DNA of 64,000 bases from Pseudomonas laurentiana (GTDB lineage Bacteria; Pseudomonadota; Gammaproteobacteria; Pseudomonadales; Pseudomonadaceae), in contig NZ_BMQU01000023.1 of the NCBI RefSeq assembly GCF_014648275.1, positions 1-64,000 of the forward strand, in the 5' to 3' direction. Below are positions 7,218-16,156 of this stretch, piece by piece. The notes beneath the pieces were generated by a model. It was given only the letters and a program-made list of their open reading frames with translations. It was not told the DNA's origin and did not search any database. The first letter of the stretch is position 1, and each line of letters opens with the position of its first letter. The position numbers were made by a program, and so were the translations under genes.

Positions 7218-8378
7218 TTACGACACGGTGATGGTCGAGGTGCCAAGCTTGGCACCGTCCCATTTGCTGGTCGCGGTAATGGTTGCCGAGCCAGAGGCCA
7301 CGCCGGTGACCAGACCGGTGCTGCTGACCGTCGCCTTGCTTGGTGCAGAGCTGGTCCAGATAACATCCTGCGGGGCGCCAGCCGGCGACACGGTGGCGGT
7401 GAGCTGCTGGGTGCCGGCCACGGCGATGGTCGCGGTAGCTGGCGCCACGGCCACGCTGGTCGGTGCCACGTACGGCGCGCGGGTGATGGTCGGCGCCACC
7501 TTTGCCACGGTGTAGTTCAAGGTGACTTCGATCAAATCACGCTTGCCGCCGTTCGGCAGGTCGCCATCCACTTCAATCGAAGGGAGATTGAGGGTGTAGC
7601 GGTTGCCGGCGCTGTCGATGATCGGGAACTCAACGGCAATAGTCTTGCGCGTGAAGGTGTTCTTCCAGATTGACCAGGACTTGTTCGACCAGGCCATGGT
7701 GAGGCTGCCAGTGATGGCCGCTTCGGTGGCGATCTGCGCGCCAGGCCCGAGCTTGTCAGTGCCGATGCAGCGCTGCGCTTGCAGGCTATTGTCGAGGCTC
7801 ATGCTGATTGCCGACACGCAGGCGATGCCTTCCATCGACTCGCCGTCGATCTTGAGCGTGCCAACGTTGATGTTCGACATGAACGGCGTGGTGGTCGGCG
7901 GATTGGTGGTACCAACCGAGTTTACCGCGCTGTCAGCATAATCCAGGCCGGCCAGGGTGAACGTGGCAGTGACCTTACCGTCGGACGGGATGTCGAGCGC
8001 GAAGGTCGAGACGTGCATGCCCTTGAACAGGGTGTACACGCCAACGTCAGCGAAGTTCTTAGCGATGGTGAAGGTCTTGCGGGCCGAACCCACAGTCAGC
8101 ACGTTGGCTGCCCAGTCGCCGTAGAAACCAGCCTCCAGCAGCTTGTCGAATGTGCCGTAGGACAACTCGCCCACCAGGTCGCCAGCGATCTCGACGCCAG
8201 TGGCGACCGAGCCCTGACTGATGCGCGATTCGGTGATCTCATCGCTGACCTGGGTGCTGACTGTCGGCGACAGGGTGTTGCTGGTCAGACGCAGGGTGTC
8301 CCACGCTCCGCTGGTGGGCGTTACGCCCGGCGTCACTTCCGGGATCAAGTACGATGTTTGCTGGGCGCCAGAACTCAT
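7218..8378 (-). CDS. Major tail tube protein with C-terminal Ig-like domain
   Basis: 386 aa, start at 8378 after GGAGA. Residues 1-300 are a lambda V-like tail tube protein (YLIPEVTPGVTPTSGAWDT, then a middle part with VTVNLPS-type beta strands). Residues about 300-386 are a BIG_2 Ig-like domain: SVAVAPATATIAVAGTQQL followed by STGLVTGVASGSATITA. Such decorations sit on the outside of the tail and may bind surface sugars; that role is inference. Confidence 0.92.
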   Translation of the reverse strand: MSSGAQQTSYLIPEVTPGVTPTSGAWDTLRLTSNTLSPTVSTQVSDEITESRISQGSVATGVEIAGDLVGELSYGTFDKLLEAGFYGDWAANVLTVGSARKTFTIAKNFADVGVYTLFKGMHVSTFALDIPSDGKVTATFTLAGLDYADSAVNSVGTTNPPTTTPFMSNINVGTLKIDGESMEGIACVSAISMSLDNSLQAQRCIGTDKLGPGAQIATEAAITGSLTMAWSNKSWSIWKNTFTRKTIAVEFPIIDSAGNRYTLNLPSIEVDGDLPNGGKRDLIEVTLNYTVAKVAPTITRAPYVAPTSVAVAPATATIAVAGTQQLTATVSPAGAPQDVIWTSSAPSKATVSSTGLVTGVASGSATITATSKWDGAKLGTSTITVS

Positions 8379-8401
8379 TTGAGTCTCCTTTCTGCGGGCA
8401 T

Positions 8402-8424
8402 AAAAAACCCGCTCGCGGCGGGGT
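8402..8424 (-). terminator. Terminator upstream of tail tube gene
   Basis: CCCGC/GCGGG stem with a 5-nt loop, followed on the minus strand by TTTTTTA. It ends the upstream antirepressor-like gene; the tail tube gene starts 24 nt on. Confidence 0.75.
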
Positions 8425-8473
8425 ACGGGTGAATCTGGTTTAAAAGTGTGGAAGTCCCGCTTTCTAAGCGTAT

Positions 8474-8989
8474 TTAGTGCAGCGGCAGCGAAGGTTGAAT
8501 CTGGTCGGAAAGCTGGCTCAACTTGGCTTCCAGCGGCGGCTTCTGGCTTTGCCATTGGCGAAGCCCTTTACCGCAAAGGCTGGCCAGCGCTTGCTTCCCG
8601 CTGTACTCAAGCAGTGTGCGCTGAAATTCGGCGCTCAGCGTCTCGCCCTGGCGAACTTGATCGTCGAGGACATCCAGCACGGCGCGCCGGAAAGCCTTGG
8701 CTCGATCGGTCCGGGCGAACATGCCCAGCAGGTGAGCGCCGCGAAGGCTGAAAACCCGTACCTCCTGCTCGCCGCCCCTGGTCTTCATCTTGACCAGGGC
8801 AGTCATTGTTGGGGTGAACTCGTCAGCGTGCCGGCGGTAAAGGTCTCGCACTCGCGTCTCAAAGGGGGTCGCACTTCCGTCACCCCCTTTGCCATAAAGG
8901 GCAGTCGCAACCTCGGCCAATGTCAGGCATGGCTGACCGCCGTGATCAACCACGCTAAGTTCGGTGTCGCCGATTATCAGTTTGTCCAT
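8474..8989 (-). CDS. P22 AR-N type antirepressor-like protein
   Basis: 171 aa from the ATG at 8989. Short N-terminal strands (MDKLIIGDTELSVVDHGG) lead into TLAEVATALYGKGGDGSA and FTPTMTALVKMKTRGGEQEV, then VFSLRGAHLLGMFARTDRA, the pattern of the N-terminal domain of P22-type antirepressors. The C-terminal 50 residues are unassigned. It sits alone between the tail terminator and tail tube genes with its own terminator, so it looks like an inserted moron. Partner unknown. Confidence 0.75.
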   Translation of the reverse strand: MDKLIIGDTELSVVDHGGQPCLTLAEVATALYGKGGDGSATPFETRVRDLYRRHADEFTPTMTALVKMKTRGGEQEVRVFSLRGAHLLGMFARTDRAKAFRRAVLDVLDDQVRQGETLSAEFQRTLLEYSGKQALASLCGKGLRQWQSQKPPLEAKLSQLSDQIQPSLPLH

Positions 8990-9175
8990 GGTGCATCCCC
9001 TGCAATAGCCCTGAAAATAGATCGGCCACAGCAACGCCCCAGGGAAGGCGCTTTCGGGTGCCCCCTAGCTGTAGCCTGAAAAAGAACGCAGCCGGGGCGG
9101 ACGGATGAACGAACATCCACCGTTCGGCTGTACGGGCCTAGGCTGCGTGTTTGGTTGCCTTGCGGCAGAAAATTG

Positions 9176-9598
9176 TCAGCCGGCGCGGAACCGGGTGTTT
9201 ACGTTGATCTGGTAGAAGCCTTCGTACTCGCCAGTATCGATCTGGCTGGCCTCCAGGCACTCCAGCTCGCCACTGCTCCAGTAGGCGAAGTGTGCCTCCA
9301 GGGCGTCGGCAAGCTTGTTCAGTTCGCTGATTCCAGTCTGGGCGCGGGCAAAGCATTGCACAGTGATGATGCCGGGCTTGCGGGTGTATGGCTGATCTGC
9401 CATTCCAGCCATAAAGGCAGTGGCGTGGCCGATATTCAGCCGACACCACAGGCCGGCGGCTGGCGGCTTGAAGACGCCCGAGGTGTCGAGGTTCTGCGCC
9501 GGCACCTGGGCGTTCGGGTAGAAGATCCGGTCCTGCGCAATGCCGGTGAAGGCTTTCATGCGACTGACAATGGCCTGCCTTATCTGTTCGTAGGTCAT
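9176..9598 (-). CDS. Tail terminator protein (U-like, DUF4128 type)
   Basis: 140 aa, beginning MTYEQIRQAIVSRMKAF and ending YQINVNTRFRAG, the pattern of phage tail-terminator/DUF4128 proteins that cap the tail tube. It overlaps the preceding gene's stop (TAATG) and lies between the neck genes and the tail tube, as U does in lambda. Confidence 0.78.
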   Translation of the reverse strand: MTYEQIRQAIVSRMKAFTGIAQDRIFYPNAQVPAQNLDTSGVFKPPAAGLWCRLNIGHATAFMAGMADQPYTRKPGIITVQCFARAQTGISELNKLADALEAHFAYWSSGELECLEASQIDTGEYEGFYQINVNTRFRAG

Positions 9599-10149
9599 TA
9601 GCGGTACGCCTCGGCCACGGACGCAAAGGCCAGCCCGTAGACGCCATCAGGGGCTTGGGTCGAGTGACCCGATTCTAAACGCTGTCCGTAAATGAGATTG
9701 TTTTGTATGTAGATCGTCGAGTACGGCGGCGCGGCATAGATGGTCGCGGACCCGGCCTGAATGGTGGCCGAGCCTGACGGGTCGACCCGGCTGACTTCGT
9801 AGTAGCCAGGCTCATCGATGGTGACGAAGTTGTTACCCCGGAACCGGCCGCCGACGTAGCCTTGCCCGGCTGCCCTGGCGCCGACGAAGTAGTTTTCCTT
9901 GCGCTCGCGCTTGGTCAGCTTCTTCCGCCCCGCCTCGGCCGCTCGGGCGTCGTAGGCATCGGCCAGGGCGGTGTTCTTGGCCTTCAGCTCGATGTTGGCC
10001 TTCCACAGGTCAGGGTTGCCGACAGGCGAGCGCTCCACGACCTCGCTGAGGATGGCCAGCGCCATCTCCCGCGCCCGTTTGCCCACGGCATCGTCAATGG
10101 TTTCCTTGAAGCTGGTGGGTGGTGTGCTCCATCCGCTTTTGCTGGCCAT
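9598..10149 (-). CDS. HK97 gp10-like neck/minor tail protein
   Basis: 183 aa, ATG at 10149 with GGAGG 5 nt upstream; a GTG one codon earlier is too close to that site. N-terminal helices with ALAILSEVVERSPVGNPDLW (the RSPVdTG-like motif of the HK97 gp10 family) and a beta-rich C-terminal part. It belongs to the head-tail connector or tail completion set and is coupled to both neighbours by overlapping start and stop codons. Confidence 0.75.
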   Translation of the reverse strand: MASKSGWSTPPTSFKETIDDAVGKRAREMALAILSEVVERSPVGNPDLWKANIELKAKNTALADAYDARAAEAGRKKLTKRERKENYFVGARAAGQGYVGGRFRGNNFVTIDEPGYYEVSRVDPSGSATIQAGSATIYAAPPYSTIYIQNNLIYGQRLESGHSTQAPDGVYGLAFASVAEAYR

Positions 10150-10532
10150 CACGACCTCCTGAGTTGAAGCTCGATATGCGCCTGCGCGGCGTCGGCGTTG
10201 ACGGATTCGACGCGGTAGGTCACCTGCTCGCCCGTCACCAGGTCAGGCGCGGTGATCTGGTGTCCAACCATGGGGGTGTCAGTCACTTCATTGGTCAAGG
10301 CGATCAGCTTCACGTCGCCCACCTTGATGTTGACGTTGTCGATGCGCTTGCTGTCGTAGCCGGCGAGGACGCCGCGCCCGGTGTAGGTCACCGGCTGGGC
10401 AGTGCTGGTTTCAGTGATCGGATCGTACTCACCTGGCCCGATGTAGGTACCAGTGAAGGCATTCACTGCGTCCGCCAGCTTGCCGTCGAAAGCCTTGCCG
10501 AGCTTGGTTTGAATCTTGTCGCGCAGGCCCAT
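10149..10532 (-). CDS. Head-tail joining (head closure) protein
   Basis: 127 aa. An N-terminal helix MGLRDKIQTKLGKAF precedes a beta-barrel-like body (YTGRGVLAGYDSKRI, VKLIALTNEV, VTYRVESVNADA) typical of head-completion proteins of siphophages. Its position between the adaptor and gp10-like genes supports the call. Exact family not certain. Confidence 0.65.
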   Translation of the reverse strand: MGLRDKIQTKLGKAFDGKLADAVNAFTGTYIGPGEYDPITETSTAQPVTYTGRGVLAGYDSKRIDNVNIKVGDVKLIALTNEVTDTPMVGHQITAPDLVTGEQVTYRVESVNADAAQAHIELQLRRS

Positions 10533-10533
10533 G

Positions 10534-10911
10534 TCAGCCCCTCACCATCGGGATGGCGTTATTGCCGGTCATCCACGGATAGAGCAGCGCCAGGGCGAAG
10601 TTCTCGCCAGCAGACAGCGCGACAGATCCCTGCACGTAGGTTTCACTCACCGACGTGCCAGAGGTAGCGGATACCGTCTCACTCACCGTCTCGCGCTCGG
10701 TAGCCTTGTAAAGAGCGCCCGTCGAGGCGACCTTTGCCACTTGGGCGCCGGCCTGTTTGATCTCGGCCGGCACCGGATCGGGCACCGGACGCTTAATCTT
10801 GCTGGTCAGCCAGGCGTTGGCCTGCATCACAGAAAGGGCCGGATCACCGGCCCCGGCCCAGCCCGACCCCAGCAGCGCGTCCACGTCGGCAACAGTGATG
10901 AAGTCGGTCAT
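10534..10911 (-). CDS. Head-tail adaptor (DnaT_2-like)
   Basis: 125 aa. MTDFITVADVDALLG and NAWLTSKIKRPV, with helices through AEIKQAGAQVAKVA, match the helical head-tail adaptor family often labelled DnaT-like ssDNA-binding in phage annotations. It lies right after the capsid block, where the first connector protein is expected. A replication role is unlikely in this context. Confidence 0.7.
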   Translation of the reverse strand: MTDFITVADVDALLGSGWAGAGDPALSVMQANAWLTSKIKRPVPDPVPAEIKQAGAQVAKVASTGALYKATERETVSETVSATSGTSVSETYVQGSVALSAGENFALALLYPWMTGNNAIPMVRG

Positions 10912-10914
10912 GGG

Positions 10915-11184
10915 TTATTCCTGGGCAGACTTGTCGAGCAATTCAGCGAGTGCAGGTCGTTCAGCCCCTGCGTCGAATTGGATGCCTTTCTCGGTCAGCT
11001 TCGCCTTGATCTCGTCGACCTTCAGGCCCTTGGACGGCTTATCACCGCGAACCTTGATCGGCTCGGGGTGCTCGTAGCCTTCCGGCGCGAACTGAGCGTC
11101 GATGATCTTGTAGCCCTTCTGGCGCAGCTCAGCCTTGCGCTCAGCTGTGACTGGGTGTTTCTCGTAAACGACTTTCTCGGACAT
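10915..11184 (-). CDS. Small head protein with C-terminal HeH/LEM-like domain
   Basis: 89 aa, start 11184 with GGAGA upstream. The N-terminal half is charged (SEKVVYEKHPVTAERKAEL); the C-terminal half (GLKVDEIKAKLTEKGIQFDA, PALAELLD) is a HeH/LEM helix-extended loop-helix motif, common in small phage head-region proteins. It sits 3 nt before the adaptor gene. Role in the capsid not known. Confidence 0.65.
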   Translation of the reverse strand: MSEKVVYEKHPVTAERKAELRQKGYKIIDAQFAPEGYEHPEPIKVRGDKPSKGLKVDEIKAKLTEKGIQFDAGAERPALAELLDKSAQE

Positions 11185-11201
11185 GGTTATCTCCAGAAAC
11201 G

Positions 11202-11229
11202 AAAAAGGCCGACGCAATGGCCGGCCTTT
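11202..11229 (-). terminator. Terminator after HNH gene
   Basis: AAAGGCCG/CGGCCTTT stem with a 10-nt loop, then TTTTT on the minus strand, 16 nt past the HNH gene stop and just before the small head gene. Confidence 0.8.
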
Positions 11230-11244
11230 CGTGGATTTCAGTGG

Positions 11245-11736
11245 TTATCCGGCGTGATAAAACTCGCCGTATTGCTTGATCGCTGCATTCTCTCTGGCTA
11301 TAGAGGCCTGCCCTATAGTGTCGAACAGGCCAACATGAACCATTTTCCCAGCGACAACGATGAAGGCGCGCCATCTTCCTGTTTGAGCATGGAACCCAAC
11401 ACCCGTAAAGCCGCTTGAGTTATTGGATCTCAGTCCGATGTTCTGCATGTTTTTGGATTTGCCAGCAACTCGCAGATTCGACCATCTATTGTCCAGCTTG
11501 ATGCAATTGACATGATCAACCTGATCGGATGGCCACTCGCCTGTCATATAGAGCCAAGCAAGGCGGTGAGCGTATTGCCTTTTACCCAATACGCCGATAA
11601 CGACATACCCGATAGGCCCTACGGTATCGCACACGGCGCCGACCCTCACCCTGTTGGATGTAGGCTTTAGCCAGGTGAATACGCCCGATTCCGGGTCATA
11701 GTGGAGCAATTCTTTCAGACGAGATTGATCAAGCAT
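11245..11736 (-). CDS. HNH-AP2 homing endonuclease
   Basis: 163 aa, start 11736 after GGAGG. It has [20 protein letters not shown], then the HNH core QVDHVNCIKLDNRWSNLR, then an AP2-like DNA-binding domain (SGFTGVGFHAQTGRWRAFI). Its N-terminus closely matches the HNH protein at 32592. It lies between capsid and neck genes with its own terminator, as expected for a free-standing mobile endonuclease. Confidence 0.88.
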   Translation of the reverse strand: MLDQSRLKELLHYDPESGVFTWLKPTSNRVRVGAVCDTVGPIGYVVIGVLGKRQYAHRLAWLYMTGEWPSDQVDHVNCIKLDNRWSNLRVAGKSKNMQNIGLRSNNSSGFTGVGFHAQTGRWRAFIVVAGKMVHVGLFDTIGQASIARENAAIKQYGEFYHAG

Positions 11737-11835
11737 GGCGGCCTCCGATAAGGCTAGAAATGAGTGTCAGTAATCCGGCTTATCGGAGCCGAAAACCCCT
11801 TGCAATGGGCTGTCCTGACACGATCATTTTACGCC

Positions 11836-12804
11836 TTACTTGGTGGCGTCGCCAATGGTAAGAACGCCTGCGGTCATCTTGATGGTGTTTGCCACCAGAT
11901 CCCAGTTCGAGCCAGTTGCGATCTCGGCGCTAGTCGGGGATTTGCCGCCGCCAGCAACGTCCCATGTAAACCCTTTGAGGCCCAGGCCAAACGAATAATC
12001 GCTTTGCATGGTGGTCTCGATGCGCTCCTTGCCGTTCGAGGTCTGGATGTTAGTGATCAGGTCGGAACCATCCATCACCATCGCGGCGCCGTCAGCTAGG
12101 CTCAGCACCTTCTGCTTGTTCGGGGTGCCAGCCTCGTACAGTGCCGCGGCGTCAGTGATGATCACCGCCTTGCCCAGGATGTCGACCACCTGCACACCGG
12201 TGAAGCTGAACAGCTTCTCGGCGTTGGCCAGGTTCTGGCCGATCAGCTTGTGGTACATGGCGCCGGTCATTACCTGCGCAATGAGGCGCTGCGAGGCATC
12301 GCCGAACAGCGCGTGCGCGTTGTTGATGGCGATGTAGTTCACGCCGGCAGTGGCAGAAACATCGTTGGTGGCGGATGGCTGGTTGCCGATGGCTGCCACC
12401 AGAGCCGCGATGGCGGTGTTCAGCTGATCCGACATGATGGCTTCGGACAGGTTGCGGCTGATCACTTCCAGCGCTTCTTCCGGATTCTTCTGCACCCAGG
12501 ACAGCTGCGACGGCTCCCACAGAATCGGCCCGAAGCCGCCTGCGATCTTCACCGAGTCGTACTGCTTCTGAGTCAGCGGGGTTGCAGCCTGCGCGCCGTT
12601 GGCGGCATAGCGGTCAACACGACGCTGAGCACTGTGCAGGCCAGCCCAGAAGGATTCCTGCAGGAAGTCACCGTCGATGCCCTGAGTGGTGAGGCGAATC
12701 GACCCGGCCGAGGCAGCGTTGAACTTCTCGACGTCCTGCTGCAGGGTCTCGATGGTGGTTTGTTTGAGGTATTCGTTGAATACCTTCATGTTAGACAGAG
12801 ACAT
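11836..12804 (-). CDS. Major capsid protein
   Basis: 322 aa. It follows the scaffold gene by 13 nt. Segments such as RVDRYAANGAQAATPLTQ, SVKIAGGFGPILWEPSQLSW, DQLNTAIAALVAAIGNQP and SFTGVQVVDILGKAVIITDA fit an HK97-fold capsid protein of siphophages. No N-terminal prohead protease region is seen; a separate scaffold is used instead. Confidence 0.88.
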   Translation of the reverse strand: MSLSNMKVFNEYLKQTTIETLQQDVEKFNAASAGSIRLTTQGIDGDFLQESFWAGLHSAQRRVDRYAANGAQAATPLTQKQYDSVKIAGGFGPILWEPSQLSWVQKNPEEALEVISRNLSEAIMSDQLNTAIAALVAAIGNQPSATNDVSATAGVNYIAINNAHALFGDASQRLIAQVMTGAMYHKLIGQNLANAEKLFSFTGVQVVDILGKAVIITDAAALYEAGTPNKQKVLSLADGAAMVMDGSDLITNIQTSNGKERIETTMQSDYSFGLGLKGFTWDVAGGGKSPTSAEIATGSNWDLVANTIKMTAGVLTIGDATK

Positions 12805-12817
12805 AGGCGCTCCTAGA

Positions 12818-13561
12818 TTAGGTGTTCGCGGTCATTGCTTTGATGGCCGCGACGCGATCTGCTTTGCTGCCGCCAAAGTTGCCCTTGGCGCCGTTGGGGT
12901 TGCCACTGTCCCGTGCACCGCCGCCATTGGCATCGGAGCTTTTCAGGATGTGGTCGCGGTGGGGGTACTGAGAAACAAGGGTCTCAAGCGCTTCATCGAA
13001 GTCGGCCAGCTCGCCCGGGCGGGAACGGCTGAAGATCTTCTGGCCTTGGCCGTCATAGGCGACGACCTTGCCCTCTTCGATCTTCAGGTTGCGGCCGAAC
13101 GTGGCTTGCACCATGTCCGCCGGTACCGCCAGCTTGTCAGCGATGAACTTGGAGCGGGCGAAGTTGCCGCCGATCATCTCGGCGTACAGCTGCTGCTCGA
13201 AGGTCGTTGCCTTGCCGTTGGCTTCGTCCAGCTGGGCTTGGAAGGCCTTGCTGATTTCGCCCTTCACCTTCTCGATCTCACCCGCATCCACGAGTTTCTT
13301 GGCGTCGAGATTGGCGACGGTTTCCAGCGCCTTGCGTGCCGCACCAGCGTCCTCGATGCCTTCGAACGCCTTGGCGATCTTCTCGGCATTCTCGGCGCGC
13401 TCGCGGTGGCTCTTGGCCTCGGCGTTCAGGCGGGTGATGGTGTTGCGCGTGCCTACCGCGTCGAAAGCGACTTCTTTGCCATCGTCCTCGATGTAGACCG
13501 GCTTACCATCCTGGATCTCAGCGTACTGCTTGCCATCCACTTCAACTGTCTTGATCTTCAT
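12818..13561 (-). CDS. Scaffold protein
   Basis: 247 aa, start 13561 with AGGAG upstream. Strongly charged and helical in the middle (TRLNAEAKSHRERAENAEKI, DAGEIEKVKGEISKAFQ), Gly/Asn-rich near the C-terminus (DANGGGARDSGNPNGAKGN). Immediately upstream of the capsid gene, the usual place for the internal scaffold that shapes the procapsid. Confidence 0.82.
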   Translation of the reverse strand: MKIKTVEVDGKQYAEIQDGKPVYIEDDGKEVAFDAVGTRNTITRLNAEAKSHRERAENAEKIAKAFEGIEDAGAARKALETVANLDAKKLVDAGEIEKVKGEISKAFQAQLDEANGKATTFEQQLYAEMIGGNFARSKFIADKLAVPADMVQATFGRNLKIEEGKVVAYDGQGQKIFSRSRPGELADFDEALETLVSQYPHRDHILKSSDANGGGARDSGNPNGAKGNFGGSKADRVAAIKAMTANT

Positions 13562-13621
13562 TGCTTCTCCTTGCAGGCCATCCGGCCCAGTGCGCCCCGC
13601 TCATCCGAACAGACAGGCAGT

Positions 13622-13647
13622 AAAAAGCCCCGGCGATTGCCGAGGCT
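13622..13647 (-). terminator. Terminator after minor head protein gene
   Basis: AGCCCCGGC/GCCGAGGCT 9-bp stem (one G-U), 4-nt loop, then TTTTTA on the minus strand, 14 nt past the minor head gene stop. It may trim expression between minor head and scaffold/capsid genes. Confidence 0.8.
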
Positions 13648-13660
13648 GATGATTTGGTGA

Positions 13661-14776
13661 TTACAGGCCAGCGCGGCTAAAGGCGGCGGCGTCACGCTCT
13701 CGCAACTGGTCGAGCGAGAGGTATTTCCCACGGTCGTTGTAGAACGAATCGATGCTTAGCCCGCCATCGCGGAACAGCTTCCCGCGCACCGGCCCGAGGA
13801 CTTCATCCTGCCGCGCCGCGCTCTGCGCCTTGAGCCAGGCGCCATAGGTGGTGGACTGAGGCACTTGGCCGTCCATGCTGGCGCGGGTGCTTTCGGGAAG
13901 GCCCTTGGCCAGGCGCAACTCTTCGTATGACCTGACAATCGGCAATGATGTGCTGCGGCAGCACCAATGCAGGCGCCCAGGGCCCGCGCCCCACGGCACC
14001 TTGTGACCTACCGGAGCATGGTTGGCGTCGTTGGTGTAGACGAGACGGTCGCGAAGCCGACACGGCGCCGAGGTGCGATTATCCAGCGTACTGAGCCAGC
14101 GCACCTCGCCAACAATGTCATCGTTTTCCTTGTAGAACGCATCGCGTGCGCCCTGGGCTGTGTGACTGATCGCCGTGCGGACCATTGAGTCAATGTCCTG
14201 GCGGCTTCGCTCCAGCAGACCATCCTTGTAGCCATCGGCCTTGATGCCCATCACCCGGCGCACGATCTGGTCGGTGGTCTGACCCTCGACCATGCCCATG
14301 CGGATGCCGTCGCGGATACGGGCTGCGCGGTTGTCCTCCAGCCCGGTCAGCCACTCCTTGAGCAAGCGCCCCTGGAACGGCCTGGCTAGCGCAATCTCGC
14401 GCACCTGACTGGCGCTCACTGAGGCCAGGTCGACCTGCACGATTACCTGCTCGGGGATGACCTGACGGAACAGCGCCTCCTGATAGCCAACTTCGTAATG
14501 GCCGATGTCCAGCACCGATTGCGTCAGTGCCTCACCAATGGTGGCGTAGACCTCTTTGTTCAGCGCCAGCACCGAGGACAGCACCGTGTTGAGGTGCCGG
14601 GCGGTGTACGATTCTGCGCCCAGGCGCTCGATGGCGGCGATCAGCTGCGCCCGCAGGTCAGAGTCGACACTGTTGAGCAGCTTGATGATCTTGCGCGCCT
14701 CGGCGTTACTCAGGTGCTGCAGGTCGACCGCATGACTGATCGCGGCTGCCTGTAGCTGCTCGTTGACCGTTGGCAT
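13661..14776 (-). CDS. Phage minor head protein (SPP1 gp7/Mu F family)
   Basis: 371 aa. The C-terminal half carries the family core: RTAISHTAQGARDAFYKEN, then VRWLSTLDNRTSAPCRLRD, KVPWGAGPGRLHWCCRS. These proteins bind the portal and capsid and can accompany DNA ejection. The start lies 1 nt past the portal stop, with AGGAG upstream. Confidence 0.9.
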   Translation of the reverse strand: MPTVNEQLQAAAISHAVDLQHLSNAEARKIIKLLNSVDSDLRAQLIAAIERLGAESYTARHLNTVLSSVLALNKEVYATIGEALTQSVLDIGHYEVGYQEALFRQVIPEQVIVQVDLASVSASQVREIALARPFQGRLLKEWLTGLEDNRAARIRDGIRMGMVEGQTTDQIVRRVMGIKADGYKDGLLERSRQDIDSMVRTAISHTAQGARDAFYKENDDIVGEVRWLSTLDNRTSAPCRLRDRLVYTNDANHAPVGHKVPWGAGPGRLHWCCRSTSLPIVRSYEELRLAKGLPESTRASMDGQVPQSTTYGAWLKAQSAARQDEVLGPVRGKLFRDGGLSIDSFYNDRGKYLSLDQLRERDAAAFSRAGL

Positions 14777-14777
14777 A

Positions 14778-16151
14778 TCAGATAGCTCCTAATGCCGGCC
14801 CCTGCTCTTCCAGGCGGGCGCGCTCCTGCTCCCAGTTGAGCTCGTCGCTGATGACGCCACGGCGCTGCATTTCCGAGTACAGGGTTTCGTCGCTGATCTT
14901 GCCTGCGTTGGCCATGCTGATGAGGTTCGGCAGCGATACCTCTGGCGCGAAGTCAGAGTCGAAGTTGCCGCGCATCTCGACGTGCCCGCCCTCAGACTGA
15001 CCTTGGTAGTCGGCGATGATTTGCAGCAGCTGCGCCAGGCAGTCAGCGAACTGGCCAGCCAGGCGCGCCAGCGGGGACAGCTCCTGCGCCGCCTCTTCAT
15101 TGGCCTGCGCCGCCGTCTTGGTTTGCTGCTTGTCTTTCTGCAGCAGCTTGGCCCCGGCCATGCGCATGTCTTCGACCAGGTCGTTGAGCGAGTCGCGGCC
15201 GGCAGTGATGGCCGCCCCGGTGTGCTCGACGTACTTGGCGTCGCCATCTTTCGGCATCCGGGTCGCGCTGGCGGAACTGATGGTCAGCTGGAACTCGTCG
15301 TTGTCGGTGAACACGAACAGCAGCGGCACCCGGGCTACGTGCAGCAGGTTGTCTTGGTCGCTCTGGCTCTGCCAGTGCTTGACGTTCAGGTGCGCCAGCT
15401 CCAGCAGTGGCGGCTTGGCCGTCAGCGGGCCGGTGCGTCCGGTGTAGAACGTCACAAGCGGGATGTAGGTCAGGCTGGTGGCGCCTTGATAATTCTGCAC
15501 CCACTCGCCGCCACCATCGGGCTTGCGGTAGGTGCGCCAGCGGCCAGGCTCAAGAACGCGGATCTGTTCGACGCACTTGACGCCAAACTCACCGTCCTCT
15601 TCCTCAACCATCTCGGAGTAGCGGAACTGAACCAGCTTGCTTCCAGCGAAGCGCCAGCCGCGCACCTGGCCCGGCTTGATGATCACCGCATACGGGCGAA
15701 CCCCGGCAGCGGCCTCCTCTGCCACGGTCTTGTACAGCTTGTTGCCTTCGGCATCACGGGTTGGCTGGTGCTCGATCAGGGCATGGCACAGACCTTTCGC
15801 CAATGCCTCGCGGAACCACTCGACCGACCACGAGTTCAGGTCGTTGCCGCCCAAGTCGATGTCAGAGCAAAGGGCCTTTATCTGCTCCGGCACGTCCTCG
15901 CCCAGCTGTAACGGCTCGGCAAATACGCGGGAAGTATTGTTACCCACCGTCTCGGCGTAGGCAGGGAGCAGCGTGGACAGCTTCAGGCGCTCGGCGTATG
16001 TATCGTCCTTCTCTGCCGGATACTGCGGCAGCAAGGCCTTGCCAGCCGCTCGCATGGCCTGAGTGCCGCCCATCAGCGGGTCGACAATAGCCCAGTGCTC
16101 GCGCATGCGGTCGACTGCCGGTAGCGTGATGGCAGGGTTGTCGTTGCTCAT
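14778..16151 (-). CDS. Portal protein (DUF4055 type)
   Basis: 457 aa. It begins with DRMREHWAIVDPLMGGTQAM and contains YAERLKLSTLLPAYAETVGN, AKGLCHALIEHQPTRD and a C-terminal helical region ending NWEQERARLEEQGPALGAI. This matches the DUF4055 portal family: the dodecameric ring at the capsid vertex through which DNA is packaged. It sits between the large terminase and the minor head gene as expected. Confidence 0.9.
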   Translation of the reverse strand: MSNDNPAITLPAVDRMREHWAIVDPLMGGTQAMRAAGKALLPQYPAEKDDTYAERLKLSTLLPAYAETVGNNTSRVFAEPLQLGEDVPEQIKALCSDIDLGGNDLNSWSVEWFREALAKGLCHALIEHQPTRDAEGNKLYKTVAEEAAAGVRPYAVIIKPGQVRGWRFAGSKLVQFRYSEMVEEEDGEFGVKCVEQIRVLEPGRWRTYRKPDGGGEWVQNYQGATSLTYIPLVTFYTGRTGPLTAKPPLLELAHLNVKHWQSQSDQDNLLHVARVPLLFVFTDNDEFQLTISSASATRMPKDGDAKYVEHTGAAITAGRDSLNDLVEDMRMAGAKLLQKDKQQTKTAAQANEEAAQELSPLARLAGQFADCLAQLLQIIADYQGQSEGGHVEMRGNFDSDFAPEVSLPNLISMANAGKISDETLYSEMQRRGVISDELNWEQERARLEEQGPALGAI

Positions 16152-16156
16152 ACGGG

